From: Amphibacillus sp. MSJ-3
Lineage (GTDB): Bacteria > Bacillota > Bacilli > Bacillales > Amphibacillaceae
Direction of reading: 5' to 3'
Length of the DNA: 64,000 nt
Assembly (NCBI RefSeq): GCF_018919165.1
Contig: NZ_JAHLQM010000005.1
Location: forward strand, 39,620-103,619
Made by a program: the position numbers and the translations under genes. The notes beneath the pieces are model-generated. The model did not search any database and was not told the DNA's origin. It was given only the letters and a program-made list of their open reading frames with translations. The number at the start of each line of letters is the position of its first letter. Positions within the stretch are counted from its first letter, which is position 1. Positions 17,491 through 26,428 of the stretch are shown here, in pieces.

Positions 17491-19244
17491 TGGATCAGAA
17501 GCAAAAGAAAACAGGATCATTCTTGCGGTTACTGAGTTATTTAAGTCACTATAAAGCGATTTTAATTATCTCACTTTTGTTCACCGTTATTGTCACAGTT
17601 ATTCAAGTATTTACACCCGTTATTTTAGGGCAGATTCTAAATCATCTACAAGTCGCATTTCGCGATCATATAGCTGTTGATCACCAATTCATACTTAGAA
17701 TTGTCTTACTTTTAATCGTGATGTATCTTATTTTAGCAGTGGCTGATATTGTTAAAGAGCGTACGCTCGTTTACTTATCGCAAAGATTGGTCAAAGATCT
17801 TCGATCAGAAGTATCTGCTAAAATTAAAAAAGTACCCCTGACGTATTTTGATAATCAGTCAACTGGTGATTTGATTAGTCGAATGACGAATGATATTGAT
17901 AAGATGGGGAATAACATTCAAATTAGTGTCAGTCAAATGTTTGGTAGTTTGGTATTAGTAATTGGAATTTTACTTATGATGGTCAATATCAGCTGGATCT
18001 TGTCACTTGCCTTCCTACTTACTGTACCATTAAGCTTCTTCGCGACCCGTTTTATTACGAATCGTTCACGGCACTTTTTTCAAGAAAAGTCAAGAGGATT
18101 GGGAGAGATGGTCGGCTTTGTTGAGGAAAATTTCACGGGAACGGATTTAATTAAAGCCTTTAGCTATGAAGAACAGTCAGATGAGGATTTCAGCAATATT
18201 AATAACAATCTTTATGAAGTTTCTTGGCGGGCTAGTTTTATGGCAGGGATCCTGCTCCCTATGATGACCTTTATTGGTAATCTTGCGTATGTAACGATTG
18301 CGATTATCGGGAGTTTACTTGTCATATCTGGAAGTATTCTGATTGGGGATGTGCTTGCATTTCTGCAATACTCCCAAAATATCCGTCGTCCGATTGAGGT
18401 CATTGCAGAAATGGCAAATCAACTACAAGAAACGCTGGCTTCGGCTGAACGCGTCTTTCATTTTTTAGATGCACCAGAAGAAATAGAGAATGATGAAAAT
18501 CAAATAGTTGCACCGATCCAAAAGATTGAATTTAGTCATGTGGATTTTGCTTATGAAAAAGATAAACCAGTTATTAAAAACCTTAATCTAAAGGTTAAGC
18601 GAAATGAAACGGTCGCGATTGTCGGTCATACAGGTGCTGGTAAATCGACGATCATCAATTTATTGATGCGCTTTTATGATGTGTCATCGGGTCAAATTAT
18701 GATGAATGATATTGATATTCGGACAACGCCGAGAGAGAATCTCCGTTCCTTTTTTGGGATGGTTTTACAAGATACCTGGCTGATTCAAGGAACGATTTAC
18801 GATAATATTCGCTATGGAAATCTTGGGGCATCAAAAGAAGCTGTGATTGAAGCAGCTAAACAAGCCTATGCTCACCATTTTATTACTTCACTTCCAGATG
18901 GATATGAGACGCAGATTAATGAAGAGGGAAATAATTTATCACAAGGACAACGGCAATTAATTACAATCGCACGTGCTTTTGTGAGTGATCCTGATATTTT
19001 AATTTTAGATGAAGCGACCTCTTCTGTTGATACGCGGACGGAACGAATGATCCAAAGTGCGATGACGAATTTAATGGACGGTCGGACAAACTTTGTTATT
19101 GCGCATAGACTGTCAACGATCGTTGATGCGGACGTTATTTTGGTGATGGACAAGGGGCGTATTGTCGAACAAGGTGGGCATCATGAATTGCTTAAACAAA
19201 ATGGGGTGTATGCTGACTTATATCGTAGTCAATTTTTGGAGTAG
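17487..19244 (+). CDS. ABC-type multidrug exporter, second half-transporter (YfiC/LmrD-like)
   Basis: A 585-residue half-transporter with an N-terminal membrane domain and C-terminal ATPase. Walker A is GHTGAGKST, the signature is LSQGQ (not the canonical LSGGQ) and Walker B is ILILDEATS with the catalytic Glu present. Intact Walker B here plus intact FSGGQ in the partner give one hydrolytic and one degenerate ATP site. The ATG at 17487 overlaps the upstream stop (ATGATG; the second ATG is equally possible) with AGGAGGTG before it. Confidence 0.9.
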   Translation: MMDQKQKKTGSFLRLLSYLSHYKAILIISLLFTVIVTVIQVFTPVILGQILNHLQVAFRDHIAVDHQFILRIVLLLIVMYLILAVADIVKERTLVYLSQRLVKDLRSEVSAKIKKVPLTYFDNQSTGDLISRMTNDIDKMGNNIQISVSQMFGSLVLVIGILLMMVNISWILSLAFLLTVPLSFFATRFITNRSRHFFQEKSRGLGEMVGFVEENFTGTDLIKAFSYEEQSDEDFSNINNNLYEVSWRASFMAGILLPMMTFIGNLAYVTIAIIGSLLVISGSILIGDVLAFLQYSQNIRRPIEVIAEMANQLQETLASAERVFHFLDAPEEIENDENQIVAPIQKIEFSHVDFAYEKDKPVIKNLNLKVKRNETVAIVGHTGAGKSTIINLLMRFYDVSSGQIMMNDIDIRTTPRENLRSFFGMVLQDTWLIQGTIYDNIRYGNLGASKEAVIEAAKQAYAHHFITSLPDGYETQINEEGNNLSQGQRQLITIARAFVSDPDILILDEATSSVDTRTERMIQSAMTNLMDGRTNFVIAHRLSTIVDADVILVMDKGRIVEQGGHHELLKQNGVYADLYRSQFLE

Positions 19245-19269
19245 TGAATCAGTTGATTTAGGTCATCAT

Positions 19270-19303
19270 AAGAGAAGGTGTGGATTAGCATGCCTTCTCT
19301 TTC
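19270..19303 (+). terminator. Candidate terminator after the ABC exporter
   Basis: AAGAGAAGG (19270-19278) pairs with CCTTCTCTT (19293-19301) across a 14-base loop, then TTT. The T-run is short, so efficiency is uncertain. Confidence 0.5.
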
Positions 19304-19311
19304 CATATGAT

Positions 19312-19430
19312 CACAGTGCAACTGTCAGTATCCCATTTGGAGAATTCGAAGGAAATTAAGTATTGTAAGTGGGAGATCAACTGTCAGTGAGACTCCCTGA
19401 GTGAAGATTTAGGTTATTTATAATTAGCTT
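19312..19430 (+). repeat. Interspersed CTGTCAGT repeat family, left part (copy 1)
   Basis: Begins CACAGTGCAACTGTCAGT, then a CCCA(T/C)TT arm, GAATTCGAAGGAAA, TAAGTATTGT, an AAGTGGGAGATCAACTG arm and CTGTCAGTGAG. The same order of words occurs at 43648, 44878, 45768 and 51089 and, inverted, at 31744. Only the first ~120 bp of the family is clear here. The rest of 19245-19546 holds the terminator and nothing coding that I can support. Confidence 0.8.
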
Positions 19431-19546
19431 CCCTGATTTGTTCATTCTAAAAAAGGGTATCATTAGATCACCAAGCAATCCAATAGGTTTATTGATCTAT
19501 AAGTAGTAAAATAAAGACAAGCATTCATTTTAGGAGGCGTGTTACG

Positions 19547-20335
19547 ATGACAAAATATCAATTACCAAATGTATGGCAGTGGGAAGATGAAAATTCAAAG
19601 AGAAGTGGGAATCGCCCGACGGCTGGAGAACGGTTTGAACAAAGGCTACCGGTTGGAAAGGCACCATTTCAGCTCTATTCACTCGGAACGCCGAATGGGA
19701 TTAAAGTGCCGATCATGCTTGAAGAGTTAAAAGAGTTGGGTGTCGATGGCGCAGACTATGATTTGTATACCATCAATATTGGAAAAGGCGATCAATTCGG
19801 TTCGGATTTTGTCAAGATCAACCCGAATTCCAAGATCCCAGCCCTAGTTGATCAAAGCAAAAGTCCACGTGTGGAAATTTTCGAATCAGGATCGATCCTA
19901 CTTTATCTAGCTGAGAAATTTAACAAGTTGATCCCAACAGATATTTATGGTCGGACAGAAACACTGAATTGGTTATTCTGGCAAATTGGATCAGGGCCTT
20001 TTGTTGGTGGGGGATTTGGTCACTTTTTCGCTTATGCACCGGAACCTATGAAATATCCGATTGACCGCTTCACGATGGAAACAAAGCGTCAACTTGACTT
20101 ACTTGATAAAGTGTTAGCTGAGCAGTCATATATAGCTGGCGATACTTATACGATTGCAGATATTGCAATCTGGTCTTGGTACGGCCGATTAGCCTTAGGA
20201 AAACTATATAAAGGCTCTTATCAATTTTTGAATCTAGATGAATATCCGAATCTCTTGAAATGGTCTCACCGGATTGCAGAAAGACCTGCGGTTCAAAAAG
20301 GGTTGGAAGCGGAGTATCAGTCGATTGAGGAGTAA
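19547..20335 (+). CDS. yghU: YghU-type glutathione S-transferase homologue
   Basis: A 262-residue protein with an N-terminal thioredoxin-like domain (FQLYSLGTPNGIKVPIMLEE) and a helical C-terminal domain. The motifs INPNSKIPALVD, FESGSILLYLAEKF, ETLNWLFWQIG and GGGFGHFF match the E. coli YghU disulfide reductase, which binds two glutathione molecules. GGAGGCGTG is the ribosome site. Most Bacillaceae use bacillithiol, so the physiological thiol here is unclear and acquisition from a proteobacterium is possible. It stands alone between repeats. Confidence 0.9.
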   Translation: MTKYQLPNVWQWEDENSKRSGNRPTAGERFEQRLPVGKAPFQLYSLGTPNGIKVPIMLEELKELGVDGADYDLYTINIGKGDQFGSDFVKINPNSKIPALVDQSKSPRVEIFESGSILLYLAEKFNKLIPTDIYGRTETLNWLFWQIGSGPFVGGGFGHFFAYAPEPMKYPIDRFTMETKRQLDLLDKVLAEQSYIAGDTYTIADIAIWSWYGRLALGKLYKGSYQFLNLDEYPNLLKWSHRIAERPAVQKGLEAEYQSIEE

Positions 20336-20414
20336 ATTAACGATTCTTGATCTCGTTCGTTAATCTTGAAGCCGATTTAAACTTAGCTACAGCTTGACTT
20401 ACCACAGATTAATC

Positions 20415-20485
20415 AACTATTGGCCCCTACTTTATTCATGCATCAGATGATTGAAGTAGGGGCGCAACAGTTAGTAAAAGCCTTA
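20415..20485 (+). repeat. Diverged copy of the CTGTCAGT repeat (copy 2)
   Basis: CCCCTACTTT...GATTGAAGTAGGGGCGCAACAGTTAGTAA keeps the CCCACTT/AAGTGGG-like hairpin (here CCCCTACTT / AAGTAGGGG) and the AACTGACAGTAAG-like tail of the family, with many substitutions. The rest of 20336-20615 contains only the hairpin at 20564-20596. Confidence 0.5.
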
Positions 20486-20563
20486 CAACTAGGTTAATGG
20501 AAGCAGAAAACCCCCACTTTGTGGAGGTTAACTTCATAGCAAACGAATACTAATATGTCCTAG

Positions 20564-20596
20564 CAACCTTATTTGGTAAAGAACCAAATAAGGTTG
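20564..20596. terminator. Long perfect hairpin downstream of prs
   Basis: CAACCTTATTTGGT and ACCAAATAAGGTTG form a perfect 14-bp stem around a 5-base loop, 20 bases past the prs stop. Neither side has a proper T-run, so it may be a weak terminator or a 3' stabiliser. Confidence 0.5.
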
Positions 20597-20615
20597 TTGA
20601 ATATAAATGATAAGA

Positions 20616-21572
20616 TTAATAATTAAATAGTGAGCTAACAGGCTTTTCTAAGTGAACACGTTTAATTGCATCACTAAATAATGGAGCTGTACTTAATAAA
20701 ATCATTTTATCAGACCACTTTTCTTGAGGAATAGCTACAGTATCGGTAACAATCATTTCTTTAATGGGTGATTCGTCAATATATTGTGTAGCGATCCCTG
20801 AGAGTACTGGGTGTGTACAAGCTGCATAAACTTCTTTTGCACCGTTATCCTTCAAAGCTTTTGCTCCCATTGAGATACGACGACCCGTATCGATAATATC
20901 ATCAAGCAAGATGGCTGTTTTATCTTTAATATCACCAACAACAGATAATAGCGGGTGATCAATCTCCCTTGGCCCTCTTCTATCTAAAATAGCAATCGGT
21001 GCATGGATAAGATCAGCAAATTGCCGAGCGCGTTTTACACTTCCGTGGTCTGGCGCAACAACGACAACATCTTCTAAATTTTTTTCGATAAAATATGATG
21101 CTAAGATCGAAAGACCATTTAAATGATCAACTGGAATATGGAAAAATCCTTGCACTTGTGTTGCGTGTAAATCCATTACGATAACCCGATCTGCACCTGC
21201 GCCTTCTATGATATCGGCTATTAATTTAGCTGTGATCGGTTCACGTGACTTAGTTTTACGATCCTGTCTGGCATATCCATAGTAAGGAATCACAATATTA
21301 ATTGTTTTCGCCGATGCCCGTCTAAAAGCATCGATTAAAATGAGCAACTCCATAATATGATGATCAGAAGGATCATTCGTTGATTGAACGATATAGGTAT
21401 CGAAACCACGAACACTTTCTTCAATGTTTATTTGAATTTCGCCATCACTAAATGTTTTGACAGAGCATTTCCCTAATCCAACACCTAAATTATTGGCAAT
21501 TTTTTCAGCTAAACTTTTGTTTGAACTCAGACTAAATACTTTCATCTCTTCTTTAAAATTGTGGCTTGCCAC
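20616..21572 (-). CDS. prs: Ribose-phosphate pyrophosphokinase, divergent (Prs2-like)
   Basis: A 318-residue enzyme making PRPP from ribose 5-phosphate and ATP for nucleotide, His and Trp synthesis. Visible motifs: FSDGEIQINIEESVRG near the N-terminus, the catalytic-flap region YYGYARQDRKTKSREP, VVVAPDHGSVKRARQF, and the PRPP loop ILLDDIIDTGRRISMGA. The last differs from the usual DIIDTAGTI. The gene is not beside glmU/spoVG/ctc as the housekeeping prs of Bacilli usually is, so it may be a second prs. The start is GTG with AAAGGAG upstream. Confidence 0.9.
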   Translation of the reverse strand: MASHNFKEEMKVFSLSSNKSLAEKIANNLGVGLGKCSVKTFSDGEIQINIEESVRGFDTYIVQSTNDPSDHHIMELLILIDAFRRASAKTINIVIPYYGYARQDRKTKSREPITAKLIADIIEGAGADRVIVMDLHATQVQGFFHIPVDHLNGLSILASYFIEKNLEDVVVVAPDHGSVKRARQFADLIHAPIAILDRRGPREIDHPLLSVVGDIKDKTAILLDDIIDTGRRISMGAKALKDNGAKEVYAACTHPVLSGIATQYIDESPIKEMIVTDTVAIPQEKWSDKMILLSTAPLFSDAIKRVHLEKPVSSLFNY

Positions 21573-21767
21573 TCAAAATCGCTCCTTTGATTGGTTAACT
21601 ATTGTCCTGTCTCTATTGTAAAACAATTAATTATATAATTCTAGTTCTCATCATAAGATAATTATATTTAGGACGAATTATTTTCAAACTTATTTGGGCT
21701 AGCTTTGCACTATGGAAAAAATCAACTATAATAAGAAGTAGGTTTATCCCGCATTAACAGGCAATAA

Positions 21768-21800
21768 GACTCCCACTGATTGAAGTTTCACTTTATATAA
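21768..21800 (+). repeat. Right-end fragment of the CTGTCAGT repeat (copy 3)
   Basis: CCCACTGATTGAAGTTTCAC followed by TTTAT is the 3' terminal word shared with 43857, 46105 and 51341. Only ~30 bp remain. Between 21573 and 21862 I see no gene. Confidence 0.6.
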
Positions 21801-21862
21801 CACTCTGTGGCGAATGGTTACCCATTGAGTGAATTTCACCTTATTAGAAAGGGGGAATAGTT

Positions 21863-22705
21863 ATGGATCAAAAGATACGCTATACTTTTTCGCCACCCAA
21901 AAAGTCATTACCTATTTATATTGATAGTATTGGTTATAACCCATTTGAATTGGATTTCAATCGTCCAGAGGGCTTTCCATATTATCACTGGCTCCAAACT
22001 GTTAAGGGTGAAGGAATGATTGAGATTATGGGGCGAAAATTTAATTTGGAGAAAGGCCACGGTATCCTTCTTGCTCCATACACTTCTCATAGCTACCAGC
22101 CTAACTATGAAAAAACCCGAGACTGGTCAACCGTCTACCTAACTTTCAGTGGTGATGCGATTGAAAGTATCTTTAATGCTTTAGAGATTAATCATTCGGT
22201 GATTTATCGGGAAACTAGTGAAGAGCATCTATATAACCACATCCAGTTAACACTAAGTTATCTTGAATCCAAACATGAGGTAGACCCAAACATTTATTAC
22301 GATCTTTCAACAAAGTTATATGATTTTATTATTTTACTAATTAGATATGCTAAAATAGATGAACAAATCCCACGAATTCATTCCTATGACAAAGTTAAAC
22401 CAATTGTAGAATGGCTCGAACAAGTATTTCCTAAAGATATTGGTTTGTTAGAAATCTCTCAGCAAGCTAATTTAAGTCCACAACACTTGAATAAGCTATT
22501 TCATGATACCTTTAACATGAGTACCTATGCCTTTTTAGTTCAGTTACGGATCCGAGAAGCTAAACGTTTATTATTAACTAATGTCGATCTCACCTTAAAG
22601 GAAATAGCGAGCAGGGTTGGTTTTAACTCAGTTAGCCATTTTGTTGCAACCTTTAAAAGCAGAGAAGGTATGACCCCTAAACAGTATCGCGAGAAATATG
22701 GATAG
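21863..22705 (+). CDS. AraC-family transcriptional regulator
   Basis: A 280-residue regulator: an N-terminal cupin-like sugar-sensing domain (~20-150; FPYYHWLQTVKGEGMIEIMG, LEKGHGILLAPYTSHSYQ) and a C-terminal double helix-turn-helix (~185-280; LLEISQQANLSPQHLNKLFHDTF and LKEIASRVGFNSVSHFVATF, ending GMTPKQYR). GAAAGGGGG is the ribosome site. It lies directly upstream of and in line with the galactan operon, so it is the likely activator of that operon, taking the place of the LacI-type GanR of B. subtilis. The effector, perhaps galactobiose, is inferred. Confidence 0.85.
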   Translation: MDQKIRYTFSPPKKSLPIYIDSIGYNPFELDFNRPEGFPYYHWLQTVKGEGMIEIMGRKFNLEKGHGILLAPYTSHSYQPNYEKTRDWSTVYLTFSGDAIESIFNALEINHSVIYRETSEEHLYNHIQLTLSYLESKHEVDPNIYYDLSTKLYDFIILLIRYAKIDEQIPRIHSYDKVKPIVEWLEQVFPKDIGLLEISQQANLSPQHLNKLFHDTFNMSTYAFLVQLRIREAKRLLLTNVDLTLKEIASRVGFNSVSHFVATFKSREGMTPKQYREKYG

Positions 22706-22733
22706 ATAAATTATAATTAATTAGAAATTATAG

Positions 22734-22778
22734 AAAAAGTCTTAACTATTGAATTATGATAAGTAGTTAAGACTTTTT
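22734..22778 (+). terminator. Terminator of the AraC regulator gene
   Basis: AAAAAGTCTTAACTA pairs perfectly with TAGTTAAGACTTTTT (15 bp). It separates the regulator transcript from the gan operon. Confidence 0.85.
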
Positions 22779-22849
22779 AATGCCTAAATTGATAAAGGAT
22801 GATTAATAATATGAACATTTTTAAGAATATTATTATATAGAATTATAAA

Positions 22850-22866
22850 TGGAAGCGCTTTATAAT
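22850..22866 (+). promoter_or_regulatory. cre-like site overlapping the gan promoter -10
   Basis: TGGAAGCGCTTTAT contains the symmetric AAGCGCTT core of CcpA sites but has three mismatches to the strict consensus; it runs into TATAAT (22861-22866), a consensus -10. The -35 (TAGAAT, 22838) is poor, consistent with a promoter needing the AraC-type activator. Confidence 0.55.
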
Positions 22867-22913
22867 ATAGTTAGTTATTAGTTAAATTAATTTATTTAAT
22901 AGGAGGTTATTTT

Positions 22914-24182
22914 ATGGTTCAAAATAAAAAAAGACTTTATATTTTATTATTATTATTATTTTCAGCTTTAGTAACGATGATAGCTTGTGAACCTGATCGC
23001 GGGGAGGATGTTACAAAGCAGGAATTAGATGATGGAGAGATGCCCGAAAAACCTGAAGAACTAATCGTCTGGATTAATGACGATGATTCTGGGCAGGGAG
23101 ATGCCTTAGAAATAATGAAGCCGTATTTTGATAATTATACTGAGAAAACAGGTATTGATATTGTTTTAGAAATTGTTCCAATGCCGGATCAAGTTCAGAA
23201 ATTGGCTTTAGCAGGTCCTGGCGGAGATGGACCTGATTTGTTTTTCCAACCTCAAGATCGTTTAGGAGATGTTGTTGCTCAAGGGTTAGCCCAACCAATG
23301 ACTTTTACTGATGAAGAATTAGGTGGATACAGTGAAGCGGCTATAGATGCCTTTACTTATGAAGGTGAAGTTTATGGAGCACCGATAGCAATTGAAACCT
23401 ATTTTACTTATTATAACAAAAGTATAGTAGAAGAAGTTCCAACTACTATTGAGGATATTTATAAAATGAGCTTGGAATTTACTAATAGTGATAATGACGA
23501 ATATGGATTTTTAATTTCTCCAGAATTTTATTATCTTTACTCATTTATGAACAGTCATGGTGGATATATCTTTGGAGAAGAAGATGGAATTTACAATGTT
23601 GATGATATTGGCTTAAATAATGATGGTTCAATAAAAGGACTAGAAGAGTATTTGCAATTCGTCAATGCAGGTATATTACCAAGAACAGTAACAGTAGATG
23701 TATTAGATGGTTTATTTACAGAAGGAAAAGTGGGGATGGTGATAAGTGGGCCATGGAATATTTCATCTTATAGAGAGGCTTTAGGAGATGATTTAGGGAC
23801 GGCACCTCTTCCGAAAATTGGTGAACAAATTGCACCATCATTTGTAGGTGTTAAGTCATGGTTAGTATCTTCATATAGTAAAAATGCCGAATGGGCTGTT
23901 GATTTAGCAAAATTCTTGACTAATGATGAGAGTGCAGAATTATATCATGATATTACTGGTGAGTTACCCCCTCGACCTGTCATTTTAGAGGCAGTTACTG
24001 ACCCTATATACACTGGTCATACTCAACAAATTGATCATGGTATATCTATGCCAAATATACCCGAAATGTCTGCAATTTGGGATATGGATGATGCAATCCA
24101 ACTTATAATTAATGGAGAAGATATAGAAGATGTATTAACAGAGACCGTTCAAAATATAAAAGATAAAATAGATTTATATTAA
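22914..24182 (+). CDS. ganS: Galactooligosaccharide-binding lipoprotein of ABC importer
   Basis: A 422-residue family 1 solute-binding protein with lipobox MIAC (Cys about residue 25). The mature part starts EELIVWINDDDSGQGDALEIMKPYF and has SGPWNISSYREALG, typical of maltose/cyclodextrin/galactan-binding proteins. Gene order with a 431-residue permease, a second permease, GH53 and GH42 enzymes matches ganS-ganP-ganQ-ganA-ganB of B. subtilis, so galactan (arabinogalactan I) oligosaccharides are the expected ligand. AGGAGG ribosome site. A hairpin follows at 24188. Confidence 0.85.
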   Translation: MVQNKKRLYILLLLLFSALVTMIACEPDRGEDVTKQELDDGEMPEKPEELIVWINDDDSGQGDALEIMKPYFDNYTEKTGIDIVLEIVPMPDQVQKLALAGPGGDGPDLFFQPQDRLGDVVAQGLAQPMTFTDEELGGYSEAAIDAFTYEGEVYGAPIAIETYFTYYNKSIVEEVPTTIEDIYKMSLEFTNSDNDEYGFLISPEFYYLYSFMNSHGGYIFGEEDGIYNVDDIGLNNDGSIKGLEEYLQFVNAGILPRTVTVDVLDGLFTEGKVGMVISGPWNISSYREALGDDLGTAPLPKIGEQIAPSFVGVKSWLVSSYSKNAEWAVDLAKFLTNDESAELYHDITGELPPRPVILEAVTDPIYTGHTQQIDHGISMPNIPEMSAIWDMDDAIQLIINGEDIEDVLTETVQNIKDKIDLY

Positions 24183-24187
24183 AATAA

Positions 24188-24231
24188 AATTAGTTTTGGG
24201 TGCGAATAGGTTTTCTCACTCAAAACTAATT
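24188..24231 (+). terminator. Intercistronic hairpin after ganS
   Basis: AATTAGTTTTGGGTG pairs with CACTCAAAACTAATT (15 bp, one G-T). No T-run follows. Such hairpins after binding-protein genes usually protect the upstream mRNA and give more binding protein than permease. Confidence 0.65.
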
Positions 24232-24251
24232 ATAAATAAGGGGATATTTAG

Positions 24252-25547
24252 ATGAAAGAGATAAATAAAAAACAAAATAGTCATAATCCTAAAGTAGCTT
24301 TTATACTATCTCTTATTTTCGCTGGGCTAGGACAAATTTATAATGGGAGGATTTTAAAAGGTGTTTGTTTCATAATTTTAGAAATAGCTTTCTTAATTAC
24401 ACTTTTAGATTTTATCGGGTTAGGATTATGGGGAATTTATACTTTAGGCACTATCCCTGTTGTTGATCACTCTGTTTTTTTATTAGTTTACGGGTTGATT
24501 TCAATTATTATCATTATATTTTCAATTATTCTTTATATATTGAATGTTAGAGATGCAAAAAAACAAGCTGAATTAATTAAAGAAGGGTGGGAGCCACCCA
24601 GATTAAGAGATTCCATTCGTGATGGGTATAATAAGTCTTTTGTCTATTTCTTAACAATACCAGGATTTATTTTATTAGTATTCACTGTAATTTTGCCACT
24701 ATTATTTGCATTATCGTTGGCCTTTACAGACTATGATTTATATAATTCGCCACCAAGAAATCTCTTGAATTGGGTTGGATTTGATAACTTCAGAAATTTA
24801 CTTAATGTACCACTTTGGAGAAATACTTTTTTATCTGTTTTTTCTTGGACTTTAGTATGGACATTAGTAGCCACAACTATGCAAATTTGTTTAGGTCTGT
24901 TTTTAGCTATATTAGCCAATGATAGTCGTGTGAAATTCAAAAAATTTTTTAGAACTATTTTAATTTTACCGTGGGCTGTACCAGGATTTGTCTCAATAAT
25001 TATCTTTGCTGCAATGTTTAATGATGATTTTGGATCAATAAATCGTGATATTATTATTCCTCTGTTTGGAGGTGAAGGGATACCGTGGTTAACAAATCCA
25101 GTATATACAAGAGCTGCTTTGATCTTTATTCAAACTTGGTTAGGTTATCCCTTTCTGTTTGCACTATTCTCTGGTGTATTGCAAAGTATCTCTAAGGATT
25201 GGTATGAGGCGGCGGATGTTGATGGAGCAACAAGATGGCAAAAGTTTAAAAGTATTACGTTACCACATGTCCTTTTTGCAACAGCCCCGTTATTAATTAT
25301 TCAGTATACATCAAATTTTAATAACTTTAATGTCATTTATTTATTTAATGGAGGAGGGCCTGCAGTTAAAGGTCAGAATGGCGGTGGAACAGATATATTA
25401 ATATCTTGGGTATACAAGTTAACTTTTGATACGAATAATTATAGTATGGCCGCAGCTATTTCGTTAATAATTGGTATTTTGATATCTACATTTGCAATTA
25501 TTCAATTTCGAAAAACTAGATCATTTAAAGAGGAGGGTCAAATATAA
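24252..25547 (+). CDS. ganP: Galactooligosaccharide ABC permease, MalF type
   Basis: A 431-residue permease with the extended N-terminus typical of GanP/MalF: two extra membrane helices (~20-100, including AGLGQIYNGRILKG) before the six-helix core, with EAA loop YEAADVDGATRWQKFKSIT. Overlaps ganQ by one base (TAATG). No ATPase subunit is nearby. Confidence 0.85.
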   Translation: MKEINKKQNSHNPKVAFILSLIFAGLGQIYNGRILKGVCFIILEIAFLITLLDFIGLGLWGIYTLGTIPVVDHSVFLLVYGLISIIIIIFSIILYILNVRDAKKQAELIKEGWEPPRLRDSIRDGYNKSFVYFLTIPGFILLVFTVILPLLFALSLAFTDYDLYNSPPRNLLNWVGFDNFRNLLNVPLWRNTFLSVFSWTLVWTLVATTMQICLGLFLAILANDSRVKFKKFFRTILILPWAVPGFVSIIIFAAMFNDDFGSINRDIIIPLFGGEGIPWLTNPVYTRAALIFIQTWLGYPFLFALFSGVLQSISKDWYEAADVDGATRWQKFKSITLPHVLFATAPLLIIQYTSNFNNFNVIYLFNGGGPAVKGQNGGGTDILISWVYKLTFDTNNYSMAAAISLIIGILISTFAIIQFRKTRSFKEEGQI

Positions 25548-26389
25548 TGAGTGCTAAATTAAAAAACACTTTAGAATTGTTAGGGATATATTTAATTTTT
25601 GGATTCATGTCTATTATTATCTTATATCCCTTAGCATGGGCCTTCGGGATGTCTTTAAATGAGGGTTCAAGTTTATATTCGTCTTCAATTATACCTGAAA
25701 ATTGGTCACTTACGCACTATCAATGGTTGTTTACTAGCCCTAATAGTAATTATTTAAATTGGTATAAAAATAGCATGATTGTATCAGGCTCTAATGCGAT
25801 TTTATCTGTTATCATAACATCGTTGGTTGCTTATGCATTTTCAAGGTATCAATTTATTGGACGAAAAAGTGGATTATACACATTTTTAATACTTCAAATG
25901 TTTCCTTCTATGATGGCGATGGTTGCATTATATATTTTACTCAATTTAGTTGGCTTGCTTGATTCTTTAATAGGCTTAATTTTGATTTATGTAGGAGGAC
26001 AAATTCCCTTTAATGCTTGGCTTGTGAAGGGCTATTTAGATACAATACCGAGAGAATTAGATGAATCTGCCCGCATAGACGGTGCAGGACATTTAACGGT
26101 TTTTTTCAAAATTATAATGCCACTAGCAAAGCCAATACTTGCTGTTGTTGCATTATTCAATTTTATGACTCCATTATTTGACTTTTTATTGCCGTCTATC
26201 ATTTTGCATAGTCAAAAAAATTATACAATTGCTCTTGGATTATATCAATTTATTAATGATCAATTTTCTAATAACTTTGTAAGGTTTTCAGCTGGTGCAA
26301 TGTTAATTGCAATTCCTGTTGCAATAATATATCTATTTCTGCAAAAATATTTAATTACTGGTTTAACGGCTGGAGGAACTAAAGGTTAG
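25547..26389 (+). CDS. ganQ: Galactooligosaccharide ABC permease, MalG type
   Basis: A 280-residue permease, partner of GanP, with the EAA-like loop DESARIDGAGHLTVFFKII and the C-terminal GLTAGGTKG end that is common in MalG proteins. The ribosome site GAGGAGGG is inside the end of ganP. Forms the channel with GanP. Confidence 0.85.
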   Translation: MSAKLKNTLELLGIYLIFGFMSIIILYPLAWAFGMSLNEGSSLYSSSIIPENWSLTHYQWLFTSPNSNYLNWYKNSMIVSGSNAILSVIITSLVAYAFSRYQFIGRKSGLYTFLILQMFPSMMAMVALYILLNLVGLLDSLIGLILIYVGGQIPFNAWLVKGYLDTIPRELDESARIDGAGHLTVFFKIIMPLAKPILAVVALFNFMTPLFDFLLPSIILHSQKNYTIALGLYQFINDQFSNNFVRFSAGAMLIAIPVAIIYLFLQKYLITGLTAGGTKG

Positions 26390-26428
26390 TTTATAATAAA
26401 TCTAAAAACGAAGGGATGATAGAGTTTT

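Noticed and set aside
18872..19153. 93-residue minus-strand frame
   Set aside because: Antisense to the conserved ATPase motifs of the second exporter subunit.
19162..19359. 65-residue plus-strand frame
   Set aside because: It starts inside the ABC exporter gene in another frame and runs into repeat DNA; no ribosome site.
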